NCBI RefSeq assembly: GCF_049366555.1
Contig: NZ_JBMMGT010000001.1
Location: 1 to 64,000 of the forward strand
DNA length: 64,000 nucleotides
Direction of reading: 5' to 3'
From: Avibacterium volantium_A
GTDB lineage: Bacteria; Pseudomonadota; Gammaproteobacteria; Enterobacterales; Pasteurellaceae
Shown: in pieces, positions 8,649 through 17,697 of the stretch
Numbering within the stretch: the first letter of the stretch is position 1
How the letters are laid out: each line of letters opens with the position of its first letter
Notes under the pieces: model-generated
What the model was told of the DNA's origin: nothing
Databases searched by the model: none
What the model saw: the letters and a program-made list of their open reading frames with translations, nothing else
Translations under genes and position numbers: made by a program

Positions 8649-8690
8649 TTGTTATATATCAATACCTCAAGTTAAGCGTCTAGTTAGAAT
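8649..8690 (+). promoter_or_regulatory. FNR-type promoter of pepT
   Basis: TTGTT-ATAT-ATCAA at 8649-8662 matches the FNR consensus TTGAT-N4-ATCAA at 9 of 10 positions. A TAGAAT -10 element lies at 8685-8690, which puts the start of transcription near 8697. The FNR-box centre (8655.5) then falls at -41.5, the canonical class II activator position, and there is no good -35 element. Salmonella pepT is known to be FNR-activated under anaerobiosis, so the same control here is a reasonable inference. Confidence 0.6.
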
Positions 8691-8720
8691 AAAACGCAAC
8701 GATTTTTTGCAAACGAAAAG

Positions 8721-9977
8721 ATGATTATGGAAAACAGTACACAATATCAAGAAGGATTATTAGAACGTTTTTTGAACTATGTGAGTTTTGACACGCAAGG
8801 GAAATTTAATGCCAAGCCTATTCCTAGCTCTACTGGGCAGGCAAAGTTGGCTAAATTTCTGCAACAAGAGCTTTCTGCACTGGGTTTGCAACAAATTGAA
8901 TTAACGAAACAAGGTATTCTCACCGCATTTTTGCCTTCCAATGTTAGCTCAAAAATGCCGACCATTGGCTTTATTAGCCAGCTTGATACTTCACCACAAT
9001 GTAGCAGCAAACACGCCTTGCCTGAAGTGATTGAAAATTATCGTGGCGGTGATATTTCTCTTGGCATAGGGGAAGAATTTATCAGCCCGGTATATCACCC
9101 ATTTTTACAAAAATTGATTGGAAAAACCTTAGTGGTTGGTGACGGAAAAACTTTGTTAGGAGCAGATAACAAAGCAGGAATAGCAGAAATTCTGACCGCA
9201 CTTCATATTTTGCAGCAAAATCATCTTTCCCATTGCAACATTCGCCTTGCCTTTGTGCCAGACAAAGAAACTGGGCAGGGAATGAAACATTTTCCTTTTG
9301 AGAAATTTACTTGTAATTGGGCATATTGCCTTGCTGGGGAGGGCGTGGGTAGTTTGGGGTATGAAAATATTAATGTTGCCACCGCCACCGTAACACTTTA
9401 TGGACGCAATATTCAAGCTGGAGTAGGCAAAGACAAAATGCGTAATGCACTCACCTTAGCCTGTGAATTTCAAAAGGGGCTGCCAGCACAAGAAGTGCCA
9501 GAGAAAACAGAGCGTAAGCAGGGATTTTTCCATTTAGAAAGTCTAACGGGCGACATTGAGAAAGTGGAAATGCGCTATTTAATTTGTGATTTTGATGCGG
9601 TGAGTTTTGAGCAGCGTAAAGCATTTTTGGCAATGATGATTGTGGATTTTAATCGCAAAAAACGCTTAAGAAAAAAAGCACAGTTAAGCATTGAAGATCA
9701 ATATGGCAATATGGGCGAAGTTATTAAACAGCAGCCAAAATCTATTCAACTTGCCGATTTAGCAATGAAGCAATGTGATATTGAGCCAATTCTCACGCCA
9801 ATCCGTTCAGGCTATCTCGGTGCGAAATTGGCAGAAAAACAGATTCCTTGCCCAATGTTATTTACTGGCGGCTATAATTTCCATAGCAAGCAAGAATTGA
9901 CCACCCTTGAAGGAATGTGGGACGCTACAAGGGTGATCGTGAAAATTGTTGAGTTAGCCAATAAAATGCGTAGCTAA
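8721..9977 (+). CDS. Peptidase T homologue, probable catalytically dead M20 protein
   Basis: Clear full-length relative (418 residues) of the M20 tripeptidase PepT, with intact segments such as VSFDTQ, ENYRGGD and FTGGYNFHSK. Judged against my recollection of E. coli/Salmonella PepT, key residues are changed. The metal ligand His78 is Gln87 (GFISQLDTSP). The general base Glu173 is Lys182 (PDKETG). The metal ligand Asp196 is Ala205 (YCLAGEG). The substrate-site residues His223, Arg280 and the IRGGTDGA loop are Gln232, Cys289 and IRSGYLGA. Asp149, Glu183 and His388 remain. Peptidase activity is therefore doubtful, yet the frame is open and an FNR-type promoter precedes it. The ATG at 8727 is an alternative start. 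The last 4 bp overlap convergent glnE. Confidence 0.85.
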   Translation: MIMENSTQYQEGLLERFLNYVSFDTQGKFNAKPIPSSTGQAKLAKFLQQELSALGLQQIELTKQGILTAFLPSNVSSKMPTIGFISQLDTSPQCSSKHALPEVIENYRGGDISLGIGEEFISPVYHPFLQKLIGKTLVVGDGKTLLGADNKAGIAEILTALHILQQNHLSHCNIRLAFVPDKETGQGMKHFPFEKFTCNWAYCLAGEGVGSLGYENINVATATVTLYGRNIQAGVGKDKMRNALTLACEFQKGLPAQEVPEKTERKQGFFHLESLTGDIEKVEMRYLICDFDAVSFEQRKAFLAMMIVDFNRKKRLRKKAQLSIEDQYGNMGEVIKQQPKSIQLADLAMKQCDIEPILTPIRSGYLGAKLAEKQIPCPMLFTGGYNFHSKQELTTLEGMWDATRVIVKIVELANKMRS

Positions 9978-12900
9978 TCAAACAACGCCCGCCAAATTTC
10001 TTCAATGAATTGGCGTTCAGATTGAAATTCTACTTGGCTGACCACCGCAGGCAAGCCTAGTAAATTTAATTGATGAATGCGGTTGCGCAGGCTGGTGTAG
10101 GCATTTTTTAATTGCTCAGAAATTTCAAAATTTAGCACCGCACTTTTATTTTTCACGCTTTTATTTTCTTCAGTTTGGTTTTCCGTACTGTCGTTTTTCG
10201 CATTAGAAATTTCCGCCATTGACTCAAAAATCCGCACGTTATCCGACCAAGTGGTCAGGCTCGGGTATTGAGGTGCGTAAGCCAGCACTAAATATTGGGC
10301 GATAAATTCAATATCTGTAATGCCGCCTTTATCGGTTTTAATGTTAAATTCATCAGGATCGCTATTGGCAAGATGTTGATACATTTTCTCGCGCATTGCT
10401 TTCACATCTTCCTTGAGTTGTACAAGATCCCGTGGTGCAGCAAGCACCTTGTGGCGAATCTGCTCAAAGCGTTGGCGCAAGGCTGGCTCGCCATAAACCG
10501 CGCGGCTGCGCACCAAGGCTTGTTTTTCCCACGTCCAAGCTTCATTCAGCTGATAATTTTCAAAAGCACTTAGTGAACAGCCAAGCAAGCCTGCATCGCC
10601 AGAAGGGCGTAGGCGAATATCCACTTCATAAAGCACACCAGCGCTGGTATTCATACTAAAAATGCTGATGATTTTTTGTGCCAGTTTAAGATAAAACTGA
10701 TTGCTATCAATCACTTTTCTGCCGCCTTGGGTTTGCCCTGTTTGGCTGCCGTCAAATAAGAACACCAAATCCAAATCAGATTTATAGCCCAGCTCAATGC
10801 CACCCAATTTGCCATAGCCAATCACCAAAAAGCCTTTTTCGTCAGGGGCAAGAAATTCAGGCACGCCAAAGCGCGCGCTGACTTGCTGCCAAGAGAGATT
10901 GACCACCGCATCAATAATGGCTTCCGCTAAGTAGGTGAGATGATCGCTGACTTTCATTACAGGTAACACACCTAGAATATCCGCCGCTGCCACGCGCAAC
11001 AAGGTGCTTTGCTTAAATTGGCGCAGGGCATCAATGAATTGTTCTTCATCATCTTGCGGTAAACGGAGCAGATATTGCTTTAATTCGCTGCGATATTTGC
11101 GATAATGGGTGGGATTAAGCAACGCATTGCGATCTAACAATTCATCAAGCAAAATCGGGTGGCGTGCCACTTGTTGCGCAATCAATTGCGATTGCGAACA
11201 CAGCTCAATAAGCTGATTTAGCACTTGTGGATTTTCCACCAATAATTCCAAATAGGTGGTGCGCGTGAGAATTTTGTCCACAATATCCAACATTCGTGGT
11301 AGCAAGGTTTCATAGGCTTGATGTTGGAAAATTTGTTCCAGCAACATTGGCATTAATTGCGCCAATACGCCACGCCCTCTTGTGCCGATAGGACGGCGCG
11401 CTAGCTCGGTGCGGAACTGAGCAAGACGTTGTAAGAGCGGTGCATTTTCTTCCAGTTTTATGCCATTTTGTTGCAACATCTGTTGAATGTCTTCATCATT
11501 GAGATCCGTTTCTAGAAAATCGTCCCATTGGCTATTTTCTGGCGTAGGCTTATCGTTTTCTTCGCCGATTAATTGAGAAAAAACCGACCGCACTTTGTGT
11601 TGGTGAGATTGCAATAACGCATAAAAATCTGCCCAGTTGGTGAGATGATTTTCCACAATGGTTGGTTGTTTTTCATCATTCCATTGAAGGTAATGTTGTG
11701 CTGCAAAAATCAGGCGCTGGCGATCCAGTTCTTTTTCTGGTAAAAGTTGCGTTTGCTTATCATTAATGGCTTGCAACACGTTTTCCACACGGCGTAAAAA
11801 CACATAGGCTTGTTGCAAATCTTGTTTTTCGTTCGGGCTAAGCAGGCCTAATTTTTCTAATTCTGGTAAGAGATTAAGCAGAGAATGCTGCTGCAATTTG
11901 ATTTCACGACCGCCACGAATCAGCTGGAAAACTTGCACGATAAATTCAATTTCACGAATCCCTCCTGCACCAAGTTTAATGTTATCCACTAAACCGCGGC
12001 GGCGCACTTCTCGCTCAATTTTACCTTTCATTTCGCGTAGCGCTTGAATCACACTGAAGTCAATATAACGGCGATAAACAAAAGGGCGGAGCAAATTTTG
12101 CAAGTTTTTCACATTTGGATCTTGCGGATCAGAGCCCAAAATTCGCCCTTTGATCATCGCATAGCGTTCCCAATCACGCCCTTGTTCTTGGTAATATTGT
12201 TCCATTGCGGTAAAGCTCAGCGCCAATGCACCGGCTTCCCCAAAAGGACGTAGGCGCATATCCGTGCGATATACAAAACCATCTGGCGTATATTGATCAA
12301 GGGCGTTGATCAGGCGCTGTCCAAGGCGAGTGAAAAACACGCTATTTTCAATGGAACGTCTTGCCCCTTGGGTTTCCCCATTGGCTGGGTAGGTGAAAAT
12401 GAGATCAATATCAGAAGAAAAATTGAGTTCAAATCCGCCTAATTTTCCCATTCCTAAAATATAGAGCTGTTGTGGGTTGCCGTGCGCGTCCATTGGCGTT
12501 CCCATTTCTGCACAAGCGCGCTGATAAAGCCAATCGCGAGTGGCGATAATAATGGCTTCTGCCAGTTGAGAAAGGCGCACAAAAACCGCTTCTACGGTGG
12601 CGAGGTTTAGGCTCTGGCACAGGCTCAGTTTTGCCATTTCACGGTGGCGAAACAAACGCAGTTGGCGATACAGTTGAGCATCATCATTAACGCTTTCAAG
12701 CAAGTCCTGCAAGGCTTGGCGATAATAGTCCTTATTTTCTAAAGTAGGGATTTGCTGCCAACATTGGTGTAAAAAGTGCGGTTGTTTTTTTAAGGTTTCT
12801 GCCACAAAATCAGACATTGCAATACCTTGTGCCAGCTTGCCAATCGGGCTTGTGGGATCATTTTTCTGCGCAGCAAGTTGTGTGTAAATCTCTTCATTGT

Positions 12901-12979
12901 AGTGTTCGGGGAAGTGTTGAATTAAACTCGCTGCCAATGCTTGCAAGGTATCCTCAAGGTGGGGAACAGAAAATGCCAT
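9974..12979 (-). CDS. glnE: Bifunctional glutamine synthetase adenylyltransferase/deadenylase GlnE
   Basis: Cytoplasmic enzyme that adenylylates and de-adenylylates glutamine synthetase in response to nitrogen status relayed by PII. The 1001-residue length is normal for gamma-proteobacterial GlnE. Both nucleotidyltransferase domains are present: the N-terminal deadenylase has GMGKLGGFELNFSSDIDLIF and the C-terminal adenylylase has GYGKLGGIELGYKSDLDLVF, each with the catalytic DxD. It stands alone, starting just upstream of the riboswitch region and converging with pepT. A low-complexity Asn/Lys/Glu-rich stretch near the C-terminus (residues about 930-950) is unlike the rest of the protein. 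Confidence 0.97.
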   Translation of the reverse strand: MAFSVPHLEDTLQALAASLIQHFPEHYNEEIYTQLAAQKNDPTSPIGKLAQGIAMSDFVAETLKKQPHFLHQCWQQIPTLENKDYYRQALQDLLESVNDDAQLYRQLRLFRHREMAKLSLCQSLNLATVEAVFVRLSQLAEAIIIATRDWLYQRACAEMGTPMDAHGNPQQLYILGMGKLGGFELNFSSDIDLIFTYPANGETQGARRSIENSVFFTRLGQRLINALDQYTPDGFVYRTDMRLRPFGEAGALALSFTAMEQYYQEQGRDWERYAMIKGRILGSDPQDPNVKNLQNLLRPFVYRRYIDFSVIQALREMKGKIEREVRRRGLVDNIKLGAGGIREIEFIVQVFQLIRGGREIKLQQHSLLNLLPELEKLGLLSPNEKQDLQQAYVFLRRVENVLQAINDKQTQLLPEKELDRQRLIFAAQHYLQWNDEKQPTIVENHLTNWADFYALLQSHQHKVRSVFSQLIGEENDKPTPENSQWDDFLETDLNDEDIQQMLQQNGIKLEENAPLLQRLAQFRTELARRPIGTRGRGVLAQLMPMLLEQIFQHQAYETLLPRMLDIVDKILTRTTYLELLVENPQVLNQLIELCSQSQLIAQQVARHPILLDELLDRNALLNPTHYRKYRSELKQYLLRLPQDDEEQFIDALRQFKQSTLLRVAAADILGVLPVMKVSDHLTYLAEAIIDAVVNLSWQQVSARFGVPEFLAPDEKGFLVIGYGKLGGIELGYKSDLDLVFLFDGSQTGQTQGGRKVIDSNQFYLKLAQKIISIFSMNTSAGVLYEVDIRLRPSGDAGLLGCSLSAFENYQLNEAWTWEKQALVRSRAVYGEPALRQRFEQIRHKVLAAPRDLVQLKEDVKAMREKMYQHLANSDPDEFNIKTDKGGITDIEFIAQYLVLAYAPQYPSLTTWSDNVRIFESMAEISNAKNDSTENQTEENKSVKNKSAVLNFEISEQLKNAYTSLRNRIHQLNLLGLPAVVSQVEFQSERQFIEEIWRALFD

Positions 12980-13049
12980 AGCCTATCCTTATGAATGATT
13001 AACTGATTGCTAACTATAAAGAAATTTTGAGAATTTTTAAACACATAGA

Positions 13050-13078
13050 TTGCATTGGCAACAGAAAATTACTACACT
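13050..13078 (+). promoter_or_regulatory. Promoter of the thiBPQ transcript
   Basis: -35 TTGCAT (13050-13055), a 17-bp spacer and -10 TACACT (13073-13078). Transcription would start about 15 nt before the riboswitch P1 stem. Confidence 0.55.
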
Positions 13079-13100
13079 GAAAGCCGAGCTAAAGGCTCAT

Positions 13101-13174
13101 ATTAGTCGGGGTGCTTGATAGCTGAGATCATACCCGTGAACCTGATACAGTTAATACTGACGTAGGAAACTAAT
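13101..13174 (+). ncRNA. TPP riboswitch (THI element)
   Basis: Thiamine-pyrophosphate riboswitch controlling thiBPQ. The conserved GCTGAGA (13121-13127), ACCCGTGAACCTGAT (13132-13146) and the following CAGTTAATACTGACGTAGG segments are present in order and spacing. The closing P1 helix pairs ATTAGT (13101-13106) with ACTAAT (13169-13174). No strong intrinsic terminator lies between the aptamer and the thiB start, so control of ribosome access is more likely than termination; this is inference. Confidence 0.93.
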
Positions 13175-13227
13175 TTCTTTGCTGTTTGCGTCAATATTGC
13201 TGGTCGTTTTTTATGGAAGGAAACACT

Positions 13228-14232
13228 ATGCAATTTAAAAAATCTTTTTCTCTTACTTTTCTTACCGCACTTTTTAGTACCCACCTTATGGCGGCACAAA
13301 GCCCGGAAAATGTGCAAGTTTACACTTATGATAGTTTCAGTGCCGATTGGGGCGCAGGCCCGAAAGTGAAAGCCTTGTTTGAGCAAGCTTACCCGCAATG
13401 TCAGGTAAATTATGTGCCTTTTGATAGCACAGGCGTGATGTTTAATCGCATTCGTCTTGAAGGAAAAAAGAGCAAAGCAGATATTGTGCTAGGCTTAGAT
13501 CAAACAATGCTTGAGGAAGCAAGAAAAACACAATTATTTGCCGAAAATAGCGTACCAACGGAACAACTTTCCTTGCCAGTGAAGTGGCAAGACAAGGTGT
13601 TCTTACCTTATGATTTTGGTGCTTATGCCTTTGTTTATCATAAAGAAAAATTACCAAATCCACCAAAAAGCCTAAAAGAATTAGTGGATAACCAACAACT
13701 TCGCGTCATTTACCAAGATCCGCGCACCAGTGGTGTGGGGCGTGGTTTAGTGATCTTAATGAATGAAGTTTATGGTGATGATGTGGGCGCTGCGTGGAAA
13801 AAACTCGCTAGCCATACCGTTACTGTGGGCAAAGGCTGGTCGGAAACTTATGGCGCATTTTTGAAAGGGGAATCGGATTTAGTGTTCAGCTATAATACTT
13901 CACCGCTTTATCATTTATTAAATGACAAAGATGCCAATTACGCCGCCACAGATTTTGCTGAAGGGCAAGTGTTACAAATTGAAACCGCGGCACGAATGGC
14001 AAATCACCCGAATGCTTGTGCAGATGCCTTTATGCAATTTTTGATCTCACCGCAGGCACAAAGCCAAATTTCACAAAAAAATGTGATGTTTGCCGTAATT
14101 GATGAAAAAATTGAACCGCACTTTGATGCCTTGAAACAAGCGCAGCAGAACAAAACCACCTTGGATAGTGGCGTCAATGCAGAACAATTAAAACAATGGA
14201 CGAACACTTGGCAAGCCAGCTTAACACAATAG
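13228..14232 (+). CDS. thiB: Thiamine-binding periplasmic protein ThiB
   Basis: Substrate-binding component of the ThiBPQ importer for thiamine, TMP and TPP. The chosen ATG at 13228 follows a GGAAGG ribosome site and yields 334 residues, starting with a Sec signal peptide that probably ends ...THLMA-AQS. An in-frame ATG 14 codons earlier (13186) lacks such a site and would disrupt the signal peptide. Mature sequence VQVYTYDSFSADWGAGP is typical of the ThiB/TbpA family. It is the first gene after a TPP riboswitch, so it should be repressed when thiamine pyrophosphate is plentiful. thiP overlaps its 3' end. Confidence 0.95.
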   Translation: MQFKKSFSLTFLTALFSTHLMAAQSPENVQVYTYDSFSADWGAGPKVKALFEQAYPQCQVNYVPFDSTGVMFNRIRLEGKKSKADIVLGLDQTMLEEARKTQLFAENSVPTEQLSLPVKWQDKVFLPYDFGAYAFVYHKEKLPNPPKSLKELVDNQQLRVIYQDPRTSGVGRGLVILMNEVYGDDVGAAWKKLASHTVTVGKGWSETYGAFLKGESDLVFSYNTSPLYHLLNDKDANYAATDFAEGQVLQIETAARMANHPNACADAFMQFLISPQAQSQISQKNVMFAVIDEKIEPHFDALKQAQQNKTTLDSGVNAEQLKQWTNTWQASLTQ

Positions 14233-15839
14233 TTCGCCGTAACTTGCAAAAATTCCCCCTGTCTTCAATGGCAGGGGGAATAGGTGTAATTTTGCTGTTG
14301 GGCGCATTTTATCTGTTTGCCTTAAGTGCGGTGTTAAATCTTGGCAATGAGCATCAATGGATGACATTTTGGCAAGATAGTTATGTGCGCCACGTTATCG
14401 CCTTTAGTTTTGGACAAGCCTTTTTATCGGCGTTTTTATCTGTACTGGTTGGTCTGTTTTTTGCGCGCGCGTTTTTTTACCAAGATTTCCGTGGCAAACC
14501 ACTGATTTTAAAATTATTTTCTCTCACCTTCGTGTTGCCTGCCTTGGTGGCAGTGCTAGGCTTACTTGGAATTTACGGACATTCAGGCTGGTTGGCAAGC
14601 TTACTTTCCACCCTTGAGATTGATTGGAAACCTAATATTTACGGCTTGAGTGGCATTTTAATCGCCCATTTATTTTTTAATATCCCTCTTGCCAGCCGTT
14701 TATTTTTGCAAGCGCTCTCAAGTATTCCCAATCAGCAACGGCAGCTCAGTTCACAATTAAATATCCGTGGTTGGCAATTTATCCGTTTGATCGAATTACC
14801 TTACTTACGCCAACAGTTTTTGCCGGCGTTTACTTTAATTTTTATGCTGTGCTTTACCAGCTTTGCCATTGTGCTAACCCTTGGCGGTGGGCCGGCTTAC
14901 ACCACCTTAGAAGTGGCGATTTATCAAGCCATTTTGTTTGAGTTTGATTTGCCGAAAGCCGCAATGCTCGCGTTATTGCAATGCGGGTTTTGCGTACTGC
15001 TGCTTGCGCTCAGCAGTTTGTTTAACAACAAAGATCCGAGCCAGCTTAATTTGCGTCATTTTTGGCGAGAAAAACAAACAAGTGCGGTGCAAATTTGGCA
15101 AGTTTTTTGTGTGAGCAGTGTACTGATTTTTCTCTTTTCCCCACTGCTTTATATGGTGGTGGCTGGCTTAGATTGGCAGGCGTGGCAAAAAGTAGCAGCC
15201 AATCCCCAGTTATGGCGCGCCTTGGGGTATTCTTTAAGTATCGCCCTATGTTCTGCGCTATTTGCGATTTTACTTTCAATGGCATTGCTTTTTTTGGCTC
15301 GCCGTTTAGCTTGGCAACATCACCGCTATTGCGCCAATTTAATTAGCAATATGGGAATGATCGTGCTTGCGATCCCCACCTTGGTGGTGGCTCTAGGGTT
15401 GTTTATTCGCTTGCAAGCAATGGATTTTCAGCCATGGCATTTATTGCTGATTGTGGCATTTTGTAGTGGCATTTTGGCGATGCCTTTTGTGATCCGTACG
15501 CTTTCTGTGCCAATGTATCAAAATATGCAATATGATCGCCTTTGCCAATCTCTTGGCGTGCAAGGTTGGCAACGCTGGAAATGGGTGGAATGGCAAGCTC
15601 TCAACGCCCCAATGCGATATGCTTTCGCCTTGGCTTGTGCTTTATCTTTGGGGGATTTCACCGCCATTGCTTTATTCGGCAATCAAGATTTTATCTCTCT
15701 GCCGTATTTGCTTTATCAGCAATTAGGCTCATATCGTATGCAAGAAGCGAGTGTTACCGCCTTGATTTTATTATTGTTATGTGGCGCATTATTTGTGCTG
15801 ATTGAGCGTTCACAAAAGCAGGGCAAAGATAAAATCTGA
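14196..15839 (+). CDS. thiP: Thiamine ABC permease ThiP
   Basis: Fused two-half inner-membrane permease of 547 residues with about twelve hydrophobic segments and two EAA-like loops (one near PNQQRQLSSQLNIRGWQF, one near YDRLCQSLGVQGWQRWKW). It carries thiamine from ThiB across the membrane, powered by ThiQ. The start is uncertain. The ATG at 14196 overlaps thiB by 37 bp and has no clear ribosome site; a start slightly downstream (for example TTG near 14243 or ATG 14268) would still retain the first membrane helix. Translation is probably coupled to thiB. Confidence 0.92.
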   Translation: MDEHLASQLNTIVRRNLQKFPLSSMAGGIGVILLLGAFYLFALSAVLNLGNEHQWMTFWQDSYVRHVIAFSFGQAFLSAFLSVLVGLFFARAFFYQDFRGKPLILKLFSLTFVLPALVAVLGLLGIYGHSGWLASLLSTLEIDWKPNIYGLSGILIAHLFFNIPLASRLFLQALSSIPNQQRQLSSQLNIRGWQFIRLIELPYLRQQFLPAFTLIFMLCFTSFAIVLTLGGGPAYTTLEVAIYQAILFEFDLPKAAMLALLQCGFCVLLLALSSLFNNKDPSQLNLRHFWREKQTSAVQIWQVFCVSSVLIFLFSPLLYMVVAGLDWQAWQKVAANPQLWRALGYSLSIALCSALFAILLSMALLFLARRLAWQHHRYCANLISNMGMIVLAIPTLVVALGLFIRLQAMDFQPWHLLLIVAFCSGILAMPFVIRTLSVPMYQNMQYDRLCQSLGVQGWQRWKWVEWQALNAPMRYAFALACALSLGDFTAIALFGNQDFISLPYLLYQQLGSYRMQEASVTALILLLLCGALFVLIERSQKQGKDKI

Positions 15840-15915
15840 AAAAATTGCACCGCACTTTATCTTTGCATTTTGGTATGTTTACCACATTCTTTCGTTTTAT
15901 GATTTAGGCAACACG

Positions 15916-16569
15916 ATGATTAAACTGGATACTTATTTTCATTACCCCAATCAACCAATGCACTTTAAGCTGCATATCCCCACAGGACAACGGGCAGCCA
16001 TTGTGGGGGCGAGTGGGGCAGGTAAAAGCACCTTGCTCAACCTAATTGCAGGATTTGAATTGGCAGACAAAGGGGAAATTTGGCTTAATGAGCAAAATCA
16101 CACCTTTAGCGCACCTCATCAACGCCCTGTTTCAATGTTGTTCCAAGAGAATAATTTGTTCACCCATTTGACGGTGGAGCAGAACATTGCTTTAGGGCTA
16201 AAGCCAAGCCTAAATCTTAGCGAGTTAGAAAAAGCTAAAGTAGCGGAAGTGGCAAGTGCGGTGGGATTAGGGGATTTTTTAGATCGCTTGCCCAACGCTC
16301 TTTCAGGCGGACAAAAACAACGTGTCGCCTTGGCGCGTTGTCTGTTGCGTGATAAACCCATTTTATTGCTTGATGAACCCTTTTCCGCCCTTGATCCCCA
16401 TTTACGCCAAGAAATGCTGCATTTATTGGACAAGTTATGCCAGCAGAAAAGCTTGACTTTGCTTATTGTAACGCATCAACCTGATGAATTAACAGGAAAA
16501 ATTGATCGCCTTTTGATAGTTGAAAATGGTAGGATTAGTGATAAACCATTACCCGAATTAAAAATTTAA
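15916..16569 (+). CDS. thiQ: Thiamine ABC transporter ATPase ThiQ
   Basis: ATPase of the thiamine importer, 217 residues from the ATG at 15916. Walker A GASGAGKST, signature LSGGQKQR, Walker B ILLLDEP with FSALD, and the His switch in IVTHQPDE are visible. The frame extends upstream to 15802, but that part overlaps thiP and reads as non-family sequence. Sequence from MIKLDTYFHY matches the family start. A USS (reverse) lies in the short thiP-thiQ gap. Confidence 0.94.
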   Translation: MIKLDTYFHYPNQPMHFKLHIPTGQRAAIVGASGAGKSTLLNLIAGFELADKGEIWLNEQNHTFSAPHQRPVSMLFQENNLFTHLTVEQNIALGLKPSLNLSELEKAKVAEVASAVGLGDFLDRLPNALSGGQKQRVALARCLLRDKPILLLDEPFSALDPHLRQEMLHLLDKLCQQKSLTLLIVTHQPDELTGKIDRLLIVENGRISDKPLPELKI

Positions 16570-16608
16570 GTCTAAAATAGACCGCACTTTTTACAACAAG
16601 GATAATTT

Positions 16609-17643
16609 ATGACAACCACAAACATTCAAATTCCCTCTTTAACACCGCACCCAACGCTAGAATACTGGTCAGTGTGTAAAGTGGAAGCTTTATTTGAAAC
16701 GCCTTTTTTAGATCTTGTGTTCCGTGCTGCACAGGTTCATCGTGAGAATTTCAATCCGCGCACGATCCAGCTTTCCACCTTAATGTCGATTAAAACCGGT
16801 GGCTGCCCAGAGGATTGTGGGTATTGTCCGCAATCGGCGCGTTATCAAACTGGCGTGCAAAATCAGCAACTGATTGATGTTGATGAAATTGTGGAAAAGG
16901 CGAAAGTGGCAAAATCTCGTGGCGCAAGCCGTTTCTGTATGGGCGCGGCGTGGCGTGGGCCAAAGCCAAAAGACATTGAAAAAATCACCACAATTATCAA
17001 AGCGGTGAAAGCGCTTGGCTTAGAAACCTGCGGCACATTTGGCTTATTGCAAGATGGAATGGCGGAAGATCTGAAAAAAGCTGGGCTAGATTATTACAAT
17101 CATAATATCGACACTGCGCCAGAACATTACGAAAAAATCATCGGCACACGCCAATTTGATGATCGCATTAACACCCTTGGCAAAGTGCGTAAAGCTGGCT
17201 TAAAAGTCTGCTGTGGTGGGATTGTTGGAATGGACGAAACTCGCAAAGAGCGTGCGGCCTTTATCGCTAGCCTTGCCAACCTTGATCCACAACCAGAATC
17301 TGTGCCAATCAACCAATTAGTGAAAGTGGAAGGCACGCCATTGGCAGAAGCGGCAGAATTAGATTGGACAGAATTTGTTCGCACCATCGCTGTGGCACGT
17401 ATCGTAATGCCAAAAAGCTATGTGCGTTTATCCGCAGGTCGTCAGGGAATGTCGGAAGAAATGCAAGCAATGTGCTTTATGGCGGGTGCAAATTCCATTT
17501 TCTACGGCGATAAATTACTGGTTACCGAAAACCCAGAAGAAGACGGCGATCAACTGCTTATGGCAAAACTCGATCTTGAGCCAGAAACGGAAGAAAATCG
17601 CGGGTTGAAAGAAGAACCCTCCTTGTTTAAAGAAGTGATGTAA
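16609..17643 (+). CDS. bioB: Biotin synthase BioB
   Basis: Radical-SAM enzyme that inserts sulfur into dethiobiotin to make biotin. At 344 residues it is full length. The radical-SAM cysteine triad CPEDCGYC lies near residues 64-71, and the later conserved YNHNIDT and RLSAGR segments are present. An AAGGA ribosome site sits 8 nt before the ATG. It follows thiQ after 39 bp containing a reverse USS, so it may be cotranscribed with thiBPQ, but no other bio gene is adjacent and no BirA operator was seen. A terminator follows. Confidence 0.97.
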   Translation: MTTTNIQIPSLTPHPTLEYWSVCKVEALFETPFLDLVFRAAQVHRENFNPRTIQLSTLMSIKTGGCPEDCGYCPQSARYQTGVQNQQLIDVDEIVEKAKVAKSRGASRFCMGAAWRGPKPKDIEKITTIIKAVKALGLETCGTFGLLQDGMAEDLKKAGLDYYNHNIDTAPEHYEKIIGTRQFDDRINTLGKVRKAGLKVCCGGIVGMDETRKERAAFIASLANLDPQPESVPINQLVKVEGTPLAEAAELDWTEFVRTIAVARIVMPKSYVRLSAGRQGMSEEMQAMCFMAGANSIFYGDKLLVTENPEEDGDQLLMAKLDLEPETEENRGLKEEPSLFKEVM

Positions 17644-17666
17644 TAATAAACTAAAATAGGAAAATC

Positions 17667-17694
17667 AATGGCAGCATAAACTGCCATTTTTTAT
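17667..17694 (+). terminator. Intrinsic terminator of bioB
   Basis: An 8-bp stem (AATGGCAG with CTGCCATT), loop CATAAA, then a run of T on the plus strand. It lies about 25 nt past the bioB stop and abuts the convergent Crp/Fnr gene. Confidence 0.75.
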
Positions 17695-17697
17695 GCC

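Noticed and set aside
8519..8662. N-terminal extension of PotA from the upstream ATG
   Set aside because: The extra 48 residues do not resemble PotA, overlap the pepT FNR promoter, and the downstream GTG fits the family start.
8690..8715. PurR-like sequence (GCAAACG) before pepT
   Set aside because: Only one half of the palindrome is present.
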